From assembly GCF_016587435.1 (NCBI RefSeq), contig NZ_BNJJ01000015.1, positions 171,112-235,111 on the forward strand: a stretch of 64,000 nucleotides of DNA, given 5' to 3'. Of this stretch, positions 27,074-36,384 are shown in pieces. Under the pieces are notes generated by a model, which saw only the letters and a program-made list of their open reading frames with translations, ran no database searches and was not told where the DNA came from. The translations under genes were made by a program, and so were the position numbers. How positions within the stretch are numbered: position 1 is the stretch's first letter; each line of letters starts with the position of its first letter. The stretch comes from Dictyobacter formicarum (GTDB taxonomy: Bacteria > Chloroflexota > Ktedonobacteria > Ktedonobacterales > Ktedonobacteraceae).

Positions 27074-27514
27074 ATGCGACTCATCAGATCACCGAAGGTA
27101 TGGATACCACTCACCCTGGTTCTACTCTTGTTCACTCTTCCAGCAGGCTTCATTCTGGCTAAAAACGTTGTGTCCGATTCGGGGCCAGCTTCCTCTCTTT
27201 GTAGCAAGCAAGCTTTTGCCTCTGGTACCATCGTTCGGCTAGATGGGGGGAAACGGCAGTCCACTATCAGAGAAGACATCGGCATCCACGACTCGACACA
27301 GGCTTCTGATCCCAGTCTGGCGGGAGTGAATCTCATTGTCGGGGTAAACTCTTCTACACGTGTTTTCCGTCAACAAGGAAACGAGTGCAAACCCGCCCCA
27401 TTAAGCAACCTGAAAACTGGGCAGAAGATAAAAGTCTGGTCAAAAAGTGGCATGGTGCTCAACAGCTATCCAGGACGATTAGTAGATACTACCGATATTG
27501 TCATCGTTGCTTGA
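27074..27514 (+). CDS. Small exported or membrane-anchored protein of unknown function
   Basis: A 146-residue protein. The ATG at 27074 is chosen because GAGGAGG lies 9 nt upstream and would be part of the coding sequence if the ATG at 27056 were used. One N-terminal hydrophobic segment (VWIPLTLVLLLFTLPAGFIL) acts as signal or anchor. The outer part is a small beta domain (GTIVRLDGGKRQ, TRVFRQQGNECKPAPL, LKTGQKIKVWSKSG) resembling OB-like exported proteins of the DUF3221/YobA type. That likeness is tentative. A good terminator follows at 27548. Partner genes are not evident. Confidence 0.7.
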   Translation: MRLIRSPKVWIPLTLVLLLFTLPAGFILAKNVVSDSGPASSLCSKQAFASGTIVRLDGGKRQSTIREDIGIHDSTQASDPSLAGVNLIVGVNSSTRVFRQQGNECKPAPLSNLKTGQKIKVWSKSGMVLNSYPGRLVDTTDIVIVA

Positions 27515-27547
27515 AGGCAATCTGGTTCACTCATCTCTCTCCAGGTG

Positions 27548-27597
27548 GGGCTTGATCAAGGCAGATCTCTCTCTCCCAGCCAGATCAAGCCCTTTTT
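27548..27597 (+). terminator. Rho-independent terminator
   Basis: GGGCTTGATC (27548-27557) pairs with GATCAAGCCC (27583-27592), followed by TTTTT. It lies 34 bp after the stop of the 27074 gene and fits termination of that transcript, although the loop is long (25 nt). Confidence 0.7.
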
Positions 27598-27825
27598 CAG
27601 CGCGTAGATAGCCGCCTTGATCTGGCGGATATTGGTTGACTGCATACGCCACTCCTTTCGCCGAGGTTGTTTGCGCGGGTCCTGCGCTTTTGTTCTCAGT
27701 GTAAGAACTGGCGCGGGAGCTGGCAAGGGGCTTTGCCAGTTTGAGCTCCCCAACGGCGTAAAGCATGTTGGCTTCTCTCCCGAACTTTTGATGATTCGAA
27801 GATGTGTCCGCCTCCGGACCTGTGG

Positions 27826-29061
27826 CTAGGCGCATTGTAGCACCCGCTTGCGCAGGATATCGAAGTTTGCCCGACCATACGCTTGTCTCTTGGTGAGCTT
27901 CAACCGATGCACATGGCCCTCCACAGGTCCTTGACTCCAAGGCAAGGTGAGTCCTGCTTTCACGGCATCGTAATCTTTTTCAATCCCTGAGCAAAACTCT
28001 TGAGTTCAGAGACACCTTGTGCTTCGACCTGGGCGAGCCATGTATCCAACCCTTCGCCCTTTCGCTCTCGCAGCATCGTCGTAAAGCTTTGGATCAGTTC
28101 ATACGTTTGAGCGATTTGTGGATCGGCCTCACACAGTTGAATGAGGTACTGCTGCTGCCAATCCAGACGCTGATCTTCTTTGAAGGTAATCCAATGAGCC
28201 ACCTGGGAAGCAGTTGGCGGGCGCTTCGGAGGTGCTTTGACCGGAGTAGCGGTTTGGGGATCAATTTGCTTGAATTTCCTGGCATCCTTTTTGGTACGAA
28301 ACTGAGCAAAGTAGCGCACAATCGGTTGATCCGAGCCCGTGTAGCCCTGCTCTTTCAGTTCACGATGAACTTGTTGAGCATTCCGACATCCCTCGTTCCA
28401 GCGCTTGATGAGATACTCCTTGTATGGCGCAATGACTGGTTTGTATTGGCGATTGATACGAGTACGCGCTGGGGGCTCTGTCATCTTCAGGTAATAATAG
28501 ACGGTTCTACGGCTGACTCCCACTTGGCGAGCGATGTTAGCTGTATCCACCTTTTTCGCATGCAGATCATGGATCTGGTGATAGCGCTGGACCTGCTCCT
28601 GATGAAGTCGCTCGCTTTTCTCTTCTTGACGCTTGTTCATTCCAGCGTACCAGGGAGAGAGTTGCTTGGCCTCTTCCTCAGAAACCTCTTGAGGCGGCTT
28701 TTGAACGAGAGCTTTGAGCTGCGCCTGCTGGGTTCGAGAAGAACCCCTTCATGGTTTCACTCAAGTTCATCAATAAATGGAACCGATCCGCAACTTGCCT
28801 GGCTTGAGGTGCTCCTTGCCTGGCCCCATCAGCATAGGGACCTCCACGATCGCGGCTGATGATCTCAACCCCTGGATGATTTTGCAGCCAAGTTGCTAAA
28901 GTCGTTGCTTCACGGTCAGGAAGGAGTTCGATGAGCACTCGTCGCTCTAAATCAATCAGGATCGTTCCATAGGTCTTTCTCTTGCAAAATGAAAAGTCAT
29001 CCACGCCTAGCAGATTTCTCGTAATGCTGCAAGTGTAGCAGAAGTGCTTTTCCGATGACAT
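27826..29061 (-). pseudogene. ISL3-family transposase, broken by frameshifts and missing its N-terminus
   Basis: Three readable pieces on the minus strand make one ISL3 transposase. 29061-28678 carries the catalytic part ([20 protein letters not shown] with the first Asp, [40 protein letters not shown]). 28640-27960 carries the central helical insertion with its own helix-turn-helix (VDTANIARQVGVSRRTVYYY). The last piece, ending at 27826, reads LPWSQGPVEGHVHRLKLTKR, which contains the catalytic Glu. Frame changes occur near 28700 and 27975. The N-terminal zinc-ribbon domain is absent beyond 29061. Inactive. Confidence 0.8.
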
Positions 29062-29156
29062 AAAAAGCTTATTAATATCTTGGCCTTTTCAACAAGCAGT
29101 CAGTATTTTTCATCAAATTAGCGGGAGATTCCCTATCATGTGAGTCGGTGTCCAAC

Positions 29157-29196
29157 GCACTCCCAACACACATGCAGATAGCTGCGTTGGGAGTGC
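29157..29196 (-). terminator. Stem-loop after the small membrane protein gene
   Basis: GCACTCCCAAC (29157-29167) pairs with GTTGGGAGTGC (29186-29196), an 11-bp perfect stem just downstream (minus strand) of the stop at 29202. There is no strong T-run, so it may be a transcript-end stabiliser rather than an intrinsic terminator. Confidence 0.45.
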
Positions 29197-29201
29197 ATCC
29201 C

Positions 29202-29615
29202 TTATCTTGCGGTCTGGAGTGTAGGCATCTGAGGTGCCTCTTTTTCCTCAGCCTGCTTCCGCTTGAGATAGCGCGCACTCATGATACCCACAAACCCCAT
29301 CGCACCTGCACTGACCAGCAAGTGCGCCACCCGAACGAGCCAATGCCAATCGCCAATGAGAAGCAGAAACTGATTCATGCCAAAGAGCGGGATGATCAGC
29401 GCATAGATGATGCCCAGCGTTCCAACTACCCTCATTCCTCTGGTCAAGAGCAAAATGATACTCAAGGCGAACAGAGCCAGCGTGACCGTAAAACCGAACA
29501 ACATATGCGCAGAAAGGAAACTGATATTAGCGAACCAGTGCAAAAGCCCTAACACCAATGCTCCTGTGCCCGCAATATTACTGATCCAATGAATGATACG
29601 AACTGCTTTCATCAT
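29202..29615 (-). CDS. Small four-helix membrane protein, unknown function
   Basis: A 137-residue protein with four hydrophobic helices (AGTGALVLGLLHWFA, LFGFTVTLALFALSIILLL, VGTLGIIYALIIPLFGM, RVAHLLVSAGAMGFVGIMSA) and a charged C-terminal tail. His residues in helices 1, 2 and 4 give it a look reminiscent of small cytochrome-b-like or DoxX-like membrane proteins, but no family motif is certain. It is the last gene of a minus-strand run, 15 bp after the PPOX/F420 protein, so probably co-transcribed. A redox-related role is only a guess from the neighbour. Confidence 0.7.
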   Translation of the reverse strand: MMKAVRIIHWISNIAGTGALVLGLLHWFANISFLSAHMLFGFTVTLALFALSIILLLTRGMRVVGTLGIIYALIIPLFGMNQFLLLIGDWHWLVRVAHLLVSAGAMGFVGIMSARYLKRKQAEEKEAPQMPTLQTAR

Positions 29616-29630
29616 GACACCCCTTTTGCT

Positions 29631-30035
29631 TTATTGCCAGGTGATTTTCTTGGTGACAAACTGCCCATCTTGAAAGGCCGGGGCATCGACGCCCCAACTC
29701 CAGGAGACTCTGGGCGTAATGACTATATAGATCCCAGGACCTCGGTATCCTTGCTCAAGGGTGACAATCTCAGCCTCCCCATGGATCTTGATCGCCCGTG
29801 GCACCAGCGGCTCAACGGAGGGCAGGTCATCGATGATGAGCGAGACCAGGGTGTGCCCGGCGGCGACATTTTGATACTTGCGTGAGCGCTCTAAGGCATA
29901 GCCGCTAATATAGAAGCGCTCCCCATCAAATCCAAAGCCGACCGCATCAACGTCTGGCTGACCACTTACCGCCACTGTTGCAAGCCTTGCCAGTGTCTGG
30001 CTTTGAAGAAATGCGCGTTCCTGTTCTGAAAACAT
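29631..30035 (-). CDS. PPOX-class F420-dependent family protein
   Basis: A 134-residue split-barrel protein: FSEQERAFLQSQTLARLATV, VDAVGFGFDGERFYISGY, KYQNVAAGHTLVSLIIDDLP and PRAIKIHGEAEIV. This is the pyridoxamine-5'-phosphate-oxidase-like family in which many members bind F420 and reduce small molecules. The ribosome site is GAAGGAAAGAGAAGG before the ATG. The gene lies 31 bp downstream of the amidase and 15 bp upstream of the membrane protein on the same strand. The substrate is unknown, and FMN use cannot be excluded. Confidence 0.85.
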   Translation of the reverse strand: MFSEQERAFLQSQTLARLATVAVSGQPDVDAVGFGFDGERFYISGYALERSRKYQNVAAGHTLVSLIIDDLPSVEPLVPRAIKIHGEAEIVTLEQGYRGPGIYIVITPRVSWSWGVDAPAFQDGQFVTKKITWQ

Positions 30036-30066
30036 ATCCTTCTCTTTCCTTCCGAAAACGTATCAT

Positions 30067-31680
30067 CTATGATAGTTGAGCATCTCCCGAAACGGGCATG
30101 CTTATACCTGTATGCTCTTCCAGTGCGGCCAGCAGCGCTAAGATGATATCCTCTCTCCAGGGACGAGCCACTACCTGCACGCCTACCGGCAGACCGGCGC
30201 TGCCCATCTCAACGGTACGAGCTGTCCGCTCAACGCTATCTTTCCCAACACTCCGCTCGCTCTCTTCACCTGGGCGCACGCGGGTCATGGGCGCCACGCC
30301 TGCGGGCAGACCAAGCAAATTGTAAAGGATGGCATAGCTGCCGGCATTGGTCGGATTTAAGGTGCCACTGTTGCCATGGGTCAGGGCTGGAAGTGCGTGC
30401 GGCGGGCAGAGCAGAGCATCAAAACGTTCGGCATCAAGGGCGGCCAGGAAACGCTGACGATACTGATTGCGCTCTTCTACCAGATGCCAGTACTGATCGA
30501 CCGATAACGCGCCACGAATGTGCTGCAACGAAGACGCCAGGTGAGCCTGTCCACTTCGCCTGAGCAGACCTATCAGTGGCGCACGAACGATCCCAGGCAG
30601 ACTGCTTACCCGCATATTGAAGCTGATGCGGCGATCACGGGGATCTCCTGCGAGATTGCGCTTATAGGTTGCAAAACCATCCGCGCCCACCAGGCCAACA
30701 TAGAGCCGGACCGCTTCTGCCACATCGGGCGGGTTCCAGGACTCAACGATCGCACCACGCGCACGCAAGGCCTGCGCCGCCTCCTCCACCGCACGACGGA
30801 CAGCCGGAGCCACGGAAAAAATGCCATTCTCGGTATACATACCGATACGCAGGCCAGTAAGAGAGACGGCGGTGGGGTCGGGCCAGGGAACAGGTGGCAC
30901 CAATGGATCAAGCGCGTTCAAGCCAGGAGCCGCCAGAATGCTCATCGCCAGACGCAGATCCTCAACACTACGAGCAATGGGAGCTGGCTGAGCGATAATG
31001 CCTTCCTGCCCACCAACGTAGGCATGGGGGGCGGTATCGTGATGGGTCAATCTTCTGGCAGTGGGAAGCAAGCTATAGAGACCGCAGAAATGTGCAGGCA
31101 CGCGAATACTGCCGCCGAAATCGCCTCCCAGGCCGAGAGGAGAGCCACCAGCGGCAATAATAGCGGCCTCGCCTCCACTGCTTCCGCCAGGAGTACGCAT
31201 CAGATCCCAGGGATTATTTGTGCGACCATAGACCGGGTTATCAGATTCGTGGTACATCAGCAGTTGTGAGACATTGGTCTTCCCCAGTGGAATAGCCCCT
31301 GCCTGGCGAAGTCGCTGCACCAGGGGACCTTCCTGCTCCATAGGCTGAGATTTCTGATGCAGAATACCAACCGTGGTTGGGGTTCCAGAGACCATAAATT
31401 GCTCTTTGAGCGTGATGGGCACGCCATGGAGTGGACCAAGAAGCGTTCCTTGCTCACGCAGACGATCAGCGCGGCTGGCCTCAGCGCGCGCTTGCTCAAA
31501 AAGCGATACCACAACTGCGTTCAGACGGGGATTGACCGCTTCAATCCGGCGAATATGCGCCTCAACGACCTCCTGCGAGGAAATGAGACCATCAGCAATG
31601 CGGCGAGCTAGCTCTGATGCACTCAGGCTAGTGAGAGCTGCATCTTCATGGGAAGGCAGCGCAGAGGGAGAGAAATTCAT
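30067..31680 (-). CDS. Amidase (amidase-signature family)
   Basis: A 537-residue hydrolase. The Ser-cisSer-Lys triad is visible: Lys92 in GVPITLKEQF, the cis-Ser in MRTPGGSSGGEAA (about residue 167), and the nucleophile Ser191 in GGDFGGSIRVPAHFCGLYSL. These enzymes cleave amide bonds of nitrile-derived amides, acyl-amino compounds or peptides. The long insertion between residues ~280 and 430 is variable in the family and sets specificity. There are no GatB/GatC neighbours, so it is not the tRNA amidotransferase subunit. It heads a compact minus-strand group with the PPOX protein and membrane protein. Confidence 0.92.
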   Translation of the reverse strand: MNFSPSALPSHEDAALTSLSASELARRIADGLISSQEVVEAHIRRIEAVNPRLNAVVVSLFEQARAEASRADRLREQGTLLGPLHGVPITLKEQFMVSGTPTTVGILHQKSQPMEQEGPLVQRLRQAGAIPLGKTNVSQLLMYHESDNPVYGRTNNPWDLMRTPGGSSGGEAAIIAAGGSPLGLGGDFGGSIRVPAHFCGLYSLLPTARRLTHHDTAPHAYVGGQEGIIAQPAPIARSVEDLRLAMSILAAPGLNALDPLVPPVPWPDPTAVSLTGLRIGMYTENGIFSVAPAVRRAVEEAAQALRARGAIVESWNPPDVAEAVRLYVGLVGADGFATYKRNLAGDPRDRRISFNMRVSSLPGIVRAPLIGLLRRSGQAHLASSLQHIRGALSVDQYWHLVEERNQYRQRFLAALDAERFDALLCPPHALPALTHGNSGTLNPTNAGSYAILYNLLGLPAGVAPMTRVRPGEESERSVGKDSVERTARTVEMGSAGLPVGVQVVARPWREDIILALLAALEEHTGISMPVSGDAQLS

Positions 31681-31731
31681 GATATCTGATCCTTTCGAGA
31701 TTACGTCGGTGAACGGAGTGGGTAGGCTTCT

Positions 31732-31950
31732 TCACGATTGGCGCGAAACGTCCAGGTCCTCCCGCTTTAGCGCAAGCAGGGGTAAAGCCAGATCACGTAT
31801 TTTGATAAGCACTCCGTGGAGAGCGGCCTCATCTGCAAGAGGGCCGCGCAGCACGGTGTAATCTTCTTGATACGTGATTGTCAACTCCTCAAACCAGGCG
31901 GACCAATGCTGATCGAGATGTCCCTGAATATGGAATTCGTAAATGGTCAT
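31732..31950 (-). CDS. Small conserved-looking protein, unknown function
   Basis: A 72-residue protein starting at the ATG at 31950 with GAAGGAGGG upstream: MTIYEFHIQGHLDQHWSAWF and then YQEDYTVLRGPLADEAALHG, with a helical end IKIRDLALPLLALKRED. The pattern (short beta hairpin, helix) resembles small proteins often encoded next to large LuxR/MalT regulators in Chloroflexota, and the split MalT gene is indeed immediately upstream. I cannot name a family. It may be a co-transcribed partner or target of that regulator. Confidence 0.7.
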   Translation of the reverse strand: MTIYEFHIQGHLDQHWSAWFEELTITYQEDYTVLRGPLADEAALHGVLIKIRDLALPLLALKREDLDVSRQS

Positions 31951-32141
31951 CGTTGTGCCCTCCTTCGCCTTGTCACTTCTGCCATAGCGTGTTTTCGTGA
32001 TCTGTGCCGAGTATAGAGCGGAGAGAGGTTGGGATACAGTAGACCAAAGTGGATGATGAAGGTTGGTTTTGGAGGGAAAAGATGAGTAGAGCCTCACTGG
32101 TATAGAGCCCATATTTCGGGTCATGTACCAGCGAGACTCTG

Positions 32142-32883
32142 CTAGAGGAGGCGGAGTGTTTGAGCGCGAATGACCGCCTGTGTACGGGTCTGCACCCCGA
32201 GTTTCCCGGTAATGTTCGAGACATATTTTTTGACGGTGCCCAGACTCAGGACGAGGCGATGCGCAATTTCGCCATTGGAGGCCCCCGAAGCTAAGAGTTG
32301 CAACACCTCGCGTTCGCGCTGGGTGAGGGGTTCGACAAGCTCCCCCAGACGTGGAGGGGGCGAAGCCTGCAAGCCGAGTGCTGTTGCCCCGGAGGCGGAA
32401 AGAAGTATCGCAACGTAGTCAGGCGCTATGCCACGTTCCTGTGCCTGACGCAACAAAGTGAGCAGCGGTGTCCCCTCGTCAATGAAGAGGCGGATATAAT
32501 GCTCTCTCTCTGCCAGCGCAAGGGCACGTCCCAGGGTGGTGAGGGCACCTGATTGATCTCGCCTTGCGTGGAGAGCCAGCGCCCGCAAGATGAGGATCTC
32601 CACCACACTGCCCATGCGTGCTTTCTCCTCCGCGTCCTTGAGAAGGCGGGAGAGCAAGCTCAGGACAGCGTGCAGTAGCGGCCCTGCCGGGTCGGTGCGT
32701 CCCTCTTCGATGCGGACTCGTGCCAGAATCAGGTATTCCAGCTCGCGTGAGTAGCTGATCTCGTCTTCGGTGGACAGGCCAGATGCATTTGCCCAGGCAA
32801 TGGCATGCTCCAGATTACCCTGGGCTAACAGGAGCTGCGCCCGTACCGCCATTGCCAATGCTCTGAGGGGTGTCAACGCCCGC
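32142..32883 (-). pseudogene. C-terminal part of a MalT-type LuxR regulator (split by IS21)
   Basis: The last ~247 residues of the regulator that begins at 40506: TPR-like helices (VRAQLLLAQGNLEHAIAWAN, LALHARRDQSGALTTLGRAL) and the LuxR/GerE helix-turn-helix at the end (LTQREREVLQLLASGASNGE, HRLVLSLGTVKKYVSNITGK). The 5' part is 5.1 kb away across the IS21 insertion. Joining ...MNDGV to RALTPL... after removing one copy of the 4-bp duplication keeps the frame perfectly. In isolation this fragment lacks the ATPase sensor. If expressed from an IS-borne promoter it might act as a constitutive DNA-binding domain, but that is speculation. Confidence 0.85.
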
Positions 32884-33333
32884 ACACTTTTGCGCCCGTT
32901 TCATTTTGACCACCCATTGGTTGCTCTCCGCTTTCCATACGTGGACCATCTCCAAAGTTCTTCTCTACGTTGATTGCCCTACGTAATAGATCGATGCTTC
33001 CCTCCACCCTGCGGTAGGCCATCTCCACCTGGACCCCTGTGGTAGGCTGGGTGGCCGAGACGAGCGTACGCAGGAGTTCTGCGGTATATCCGTCGTACGC
33101 TCGTCTCGGCACCAGCCGTAGATCACAGGAGGTCCAGGTGGGATGACCTGCCGCCCCCCATGCCTCAACTCACTCACTCTGGATGCCCGCAGAACAGGGC
33201 CTTCCCGCCCTCGTACATGATCACCTTGTACCCTCAAACGCCAGCCGCATCGCGCCAGGATGTGGTCATCCTGACGTCGACTCGGCATGCGCCAGCATAA
33301 TTTTGATCCGCCAACGTAATTTTGACCCTCTGT

Positions 33334-33759
33334 TCATTTTTCATCTCCTGTTCCCAGTGTCTCTCGTCGATCTTTCATGCGATAACTCCGCCCATTAATG
33401 GCAATCACCTCAGCATGGTGCAGCAGCCTGTCCAGCAGGGCGGCGGCAAGAATCTCGTCTCCAAGCAACTTGCCCCAGTGAGAGAAGACGGTGTTGGAGG
33501 TCAGCAGAATCGACCCATGCTCATAGCGCGCCGTGACGAGCTCAAAGAAATGATGCGCCTGCGCGGGTGAGAGTGTGGTGTAGCCGACCTCATCAATCAC
33601 CAGCACGCTGGGTGTCGTGTAGCGACGCAGCCGCTGGCGCAACAAGGTTGGATAGGAGGCGGTTTCCAGGGCTTCAGCCAGATGCGAGAGCGTCGTAAAC
33701 AACGCCGAATAGCCCGCCGCCAGGGCTTTGAGCGAGAGCGCAATCGAGAGATGCGTTTT
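33334..33759 (-). pseudogene. istB: istB, C-terminal part (IS21 ATPase helper)
   Basis: It resumes immediately after the Walker A lysine/threonine codons: KTHLSIALSLKALAAGYSAL, then the Walker B region PSVLVIDEVGYTTLSPAQAH, sensor-type ILLTSNTVFSHWGKLLGD, and LLDRLLHHAEVIAINGRSYR. Together with 36385-36707 and counting the shared AAAAC core once, it gives a 247-residue protein, the standard IstB length, which confirms the breakpoints. IstB is the AAA+ ATPase that assists IstA during IS21 transposition. The split gene cannot supply it. Confidence 0.9.
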
Positions 33760-33782
33760 CGTCCATCCATCAGAATGCCCTC

Positions 33783-35903
33783 CTAAGAGTGAGATTGGTG
33801 GCGCGATGTTGTATCATATCGGCGAGAAGCAGCAGCTTCCGCGCGAAGTCGCGCTAAGAGACCAGGATCGTTACGGATCAAGTAGACACGATAGCCAGGG
33901 AGACGCTCAATATCCGGCACTTGCAGCTTGCCCTGATAAATCTGCTGGTAGAGCCATTTCTGGCCAACGCCGAGTTCTCGGGTCAAGCCAGGAATGGTCC
34001 AGAACCCATCGATCATGGAAACCTTCCGATGCCGATGCAGGGAACTGACCTGGCCATGGTTCTTCCGCAGCTTGTGGATCGTGCCAGGTGTGACAGCTAA
34101 TCGGCGAGCCGTGTGAAAGCCCTCGGCGGTGAGTTGTGCAGCAATCTCTGGATCAGTCAGTCCCTGCCTGGTCAGTTCATCCAGACGAGCTACCAGTCCC
34201 TCGTAGTTGCTCGCATCCGTTTGCCGGTGAATCGGGGGGATCACCTGCACGACCGAAAAGTGCCCGCTGATCCAGACAATTTTGATTTCGATGCGATCGG
34301 AGGCCAGCCGGGTGGCAATCACGCGACTGATGAGCGAGCGCAACAAGCGCTTTTTGTGCTCATTGCTGATTTTCCCGCTGGCCCACAACGCTGGTAGCGC
34401 AGGCCCAATATGCTCCAGTTGCTGACGTTGCTCTGGCGTCAGGAGAGGAAAGGCAGTGCGATACGCGACTCGCTCGGCCTCTTCCTCCGCCTGGTGCAGG
34501 GCCACCAGTTTTTCTTCCCAGGTGTGCTCCAGTGAGGCCGCCACCAGCCGGTTGTCAGGGTCAACCGCCTCATAGCGTCGTCGAGCCAGGTGCGCCTCAT
34601 ACGTGGCGCGCGTCACCTGGTCGCGGTGATACTGCTGGAGCTGTTGCTCTGTTTTCACTTGTTGGGCCAGCAAGGCTTGAAGGGCATCCAATTGCGCCGG
34701 GCGCAGCGCATCAAAGAATGCCTGCACCACCACGTCCTCAATTGAGGGACCATCCAGAGACATGCAGGTGACACCTGCATAATGGCGTTTCAAGCCATCA
34801 CAGAGATAGCGGACATGGGCTTTGTAAGCGACGCGCATGCGATGTCCACACATGCCACAGCACATCAGTCCTTGCAGCAAAGCCTCGCCTTCGCGCGGGG
34901 CTCCGTGCGCTCCTCGCATGGCTGCTTGTTTAGCATGAGCCTCCTGGGCATTTTCGGCGAGCCGTGCCTGGTTGCGCAGGTATTGCTCCCAGCTAATGTA
35001 GGCAGGATAGACGCCGTGTTGAATCGTCACCCATTCCTCCATGGGCTTGCGTACGACTCCTGAGCCACGATGGCCGGGTCGGCGGAGCAGTGGATTCGTC
35101 GGACGGCGCCCGTAGACAAAGGCTCCCGCATACGCTGGATTATGCAGGATCTCAATCAGCATCGATTCGGTGGGCTCCTTCCAGAGGAGTTCTCCTTTGC
35201 GCAGTCCACTCGTCTGGTGCCGCGGGAGCAGGATGTGATGGGTTTTGAGGTAGTGGAGCGTCTTCATGGCACTGCCCAGTTCGGCAAAGGTGGAGAAGAG
35301 CAGCGCGATGCAGCTCCGGATTTGCTCATCCGGATCGAACTCGGCCTGACCCTGTTCGGTCCGCACCAGACCGGTGGGCAGGTGTTGTACATAGTCGCCG
35401 CGCTCAACTTTGCTGAGCCGGCCTGCATTCAGGCGTTGACGCATCATATGCAGCTCCGCTTCGGACATGGTCCCCTTTAACCCGAGCAGCAGACGATCAT
35501 TGTAACTACGAGGATCATACACCCCTTCGATATCAGCAATCAAGGTCCCCACCACAGCAGCCAGATCCAGGAGCTGGTACCAGTCAGCATTGTTGCGCGC
35601 CAGACGCGAGACTTCCCAGCCAAAGATGATGCCCACATGACCCAGCGCGACCTCGGCAGCCAACTCGGTAAAGTCATCACGACCTTCGGTCGTCGTGGCC
35701 GTGTGGCCCAGATCGGCGTCGAGCACCACAATGCGGGAAGAGTTCCATCCCAGACTTTGGGCACGCTCCACCAGTGCTCGTTGATTGTGCTGGCTCTCGG
35801 TGTTCATCCGTACTTGCTTGGGAGTGGATTGCCGAATGTAGACCACTGCCTTGCGTTCAAGATGGGTGGACGTAATTTTCAGCGAGCGGGGAATGGGCAT
35901 CAT
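33783..35903 (-). CDS. Large serine recombinase (element copy 1)
   Basis: A 706-residue protein with GAGGAGG 6 nt before the ATG. The resolvase catalytic domain begins KAVVYIRQSTPKQV, with the nucleophilic Ser in YIRQS. It continues VLDADLGHTATT, GIIFGWEVSRLARNNADWYQ and the Arg-rich MSEAELHMMRQRL. The recombinase domain and a zinc ribbon (CCGMCGHRMRV ... CDGLKRHYAGVTCMS) follow, then a coiled coil and a C-terminal MerR-like helix-turn-helix (RELGVGQKWLYQQIYQG). The domain set is that of large serine integrases and TnpX-like transposases, which join DNA at a 2-bp core. Its start overlaps the ORF1 stop (ATGA), so translation is coupled. Confidence 0.93.
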   Translation of the reverse strand: MMPIPRSLKITSTHLERKAVVYIRQSTPKQVRMNTESQHNQRALVERAQSLGWNSSRIVVLDADLGHTATTTEGRDDFTELAAEVALGHVGIIFGWEVSRLARNNADWYQLLDLAAVVGTLIADIEGVYDPRSYNDRLLLGLKGTMSEAELHMMRQRLNAGRLSKVERGDYVQHLPTGLVRTEQGQAEFDPDEQIRSCIALLFSTFAELGSAMKTLHYLKTHHILLPRHQTSGLRKGELLWKEPTESMLIEILHNPAYAGAFVYGRRPTNPLLRRPGHRGSGVVRKPMEEWVTIQHGVYPAYISWEQYLRNQARLAENAQEAHAKQAAMRGAHGAPREGEALLQGLMCCGMCGHRMRVAYKAHVRYLCDGLKRHYAGVTCMSLDGPSIEDVVVQAFFDALRPAQLDALQALLAQQVKTEQQLQQYHRDQVTRATYEAHLARRRYEAVDPDNRLVAASLEHTWEEKLVALHQAEEEAERVAYRTAFPLLTPEQRQQLEHIGPALPALWASGKISNEHKKRLLRSLISRVIATRLASDRIEIKIVWISGHFSVVQVIPPIHRQTDASNYEGLVARLDELTRQGLTDPEIAAQLTAEGFHTARRLAVTPGTIHKLRKNHGQVSSLHRHRKVSMIDGFWTIPGLTRELGVGQKWLYQQIYQGKLQVPDIERLPGYRVYLIRNDPGLLARLRAEAAASRRYDTTSRHQSHS

Positions 35904-36075
35904 GACTGGCCTCCTCTGCGGTAAGTAAACATTCCTGACACATGGTGACGACCTCCTGGAAGACAGCGGTTTGTTGCGCCGGCGTGAGCGTCGTCCAGAC
36001 TCGCATCGGCCTGATCTGACGCGGGCGTTGCTCCTTCGGCTGAGCCGGAGGGGCCAATAGCGGTCGAATCGTCAT
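35857..36075 (-). CDS. Element ORF2, small protein (copy 1)
   Basis: A 72-residue protein from the ATG at 36075 with AGGAGG 9 nt upstream: MTIRPLLAPPAQPKEQRPRQ, then VWTTLTPAQQTAVFQEVVTM and a CQECLL turn. It corresponds in position to the 58-residue ORF2 of copy 2 (41516), which has a similar helical core (IFQRLPQSHQQQLAHLIADL). It overlaps both ORF1 and the recombinase start in other frames. The role is unknown. By position it may be an accessory or directionality factor, which is inference only. Confidence 0.6.
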   Translation of the reverse strand: MTIRPLLAPPAQPKEQRPRQIRPMRVWTTLTPAQQTAVFQEVVTMCQECLLTAEEASHDAHSPLAENYVHPS

Positions 36076-36352
36076 GGGTGGGGCCTCCTTTCCAGCCACC
36101 GAACACCAACAAAAACTCCTGCAAGAATTGTTGCAGCGATTCGACCGAAATGGGAAGGGGGTACAAGGTTGCGGGATCGTATGCGAGATTGGTCGCTTCG
36201 ACAGGCACATGACGCTCCACCGTTGGGCGAATCCAGACAATACAGCAGCGCCCACGATGCGAGGAATGAGCGATCCCCAGGCACGGCAATGTGCGCCCAA
36301 AGAGCGGGTGGCGCGGATCGACCACTGTCACCGTCTCCTCGGGGGGTGACAT
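35900..36352 (-). CDS. Element ORF1, DUF5372/Y4bD-like small protein (copy 1)
   Basis: A 150-residue frame from ATG 36352, just inside the element end. The conserved part is the first ~90 residues: VTVVDPRHPLFGRTLPCLG, RHVPVEATNLAYDP and YPLPISVESLQQFLQEFL. Copy 2 has the matching VTITDPTHALYGQTFPQLP and RHMVPRAATNLERP. The pattern resembles small proteins (DUF5372 and Y4bD/Y4pK type) found beside recombinases in rhizobial elements. That assignment is from memory of the family and is tentative. The C-terminal ~60 residues overlap ORF2 in another frame and may not be under protein-level selection. Confidence 0.6.
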   Translation of the reverse strand: MSPPEETVTVVDPRHPLFGRTLPCLGIAHSSHRGRCCIVWIRPTVERHVPVEATNLAYDPATLYPLPISVESLQQFLQEFLLVFGGWKGGPTHDDSTAIGPSGSAEGATPASDQADASLDDAHAGATNRCLPGGRHHVSGMFTYRRGGQS

Positions 36353-36384
36353 GATCAGATCAATGGGGGTAGTCAGTTGATCGA

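Noticed and set aside
30520..31269. A 249-residue frame antisense to the amidase
   Set aside because: Shadow of the amidase coding sequence; no recognisable domain.
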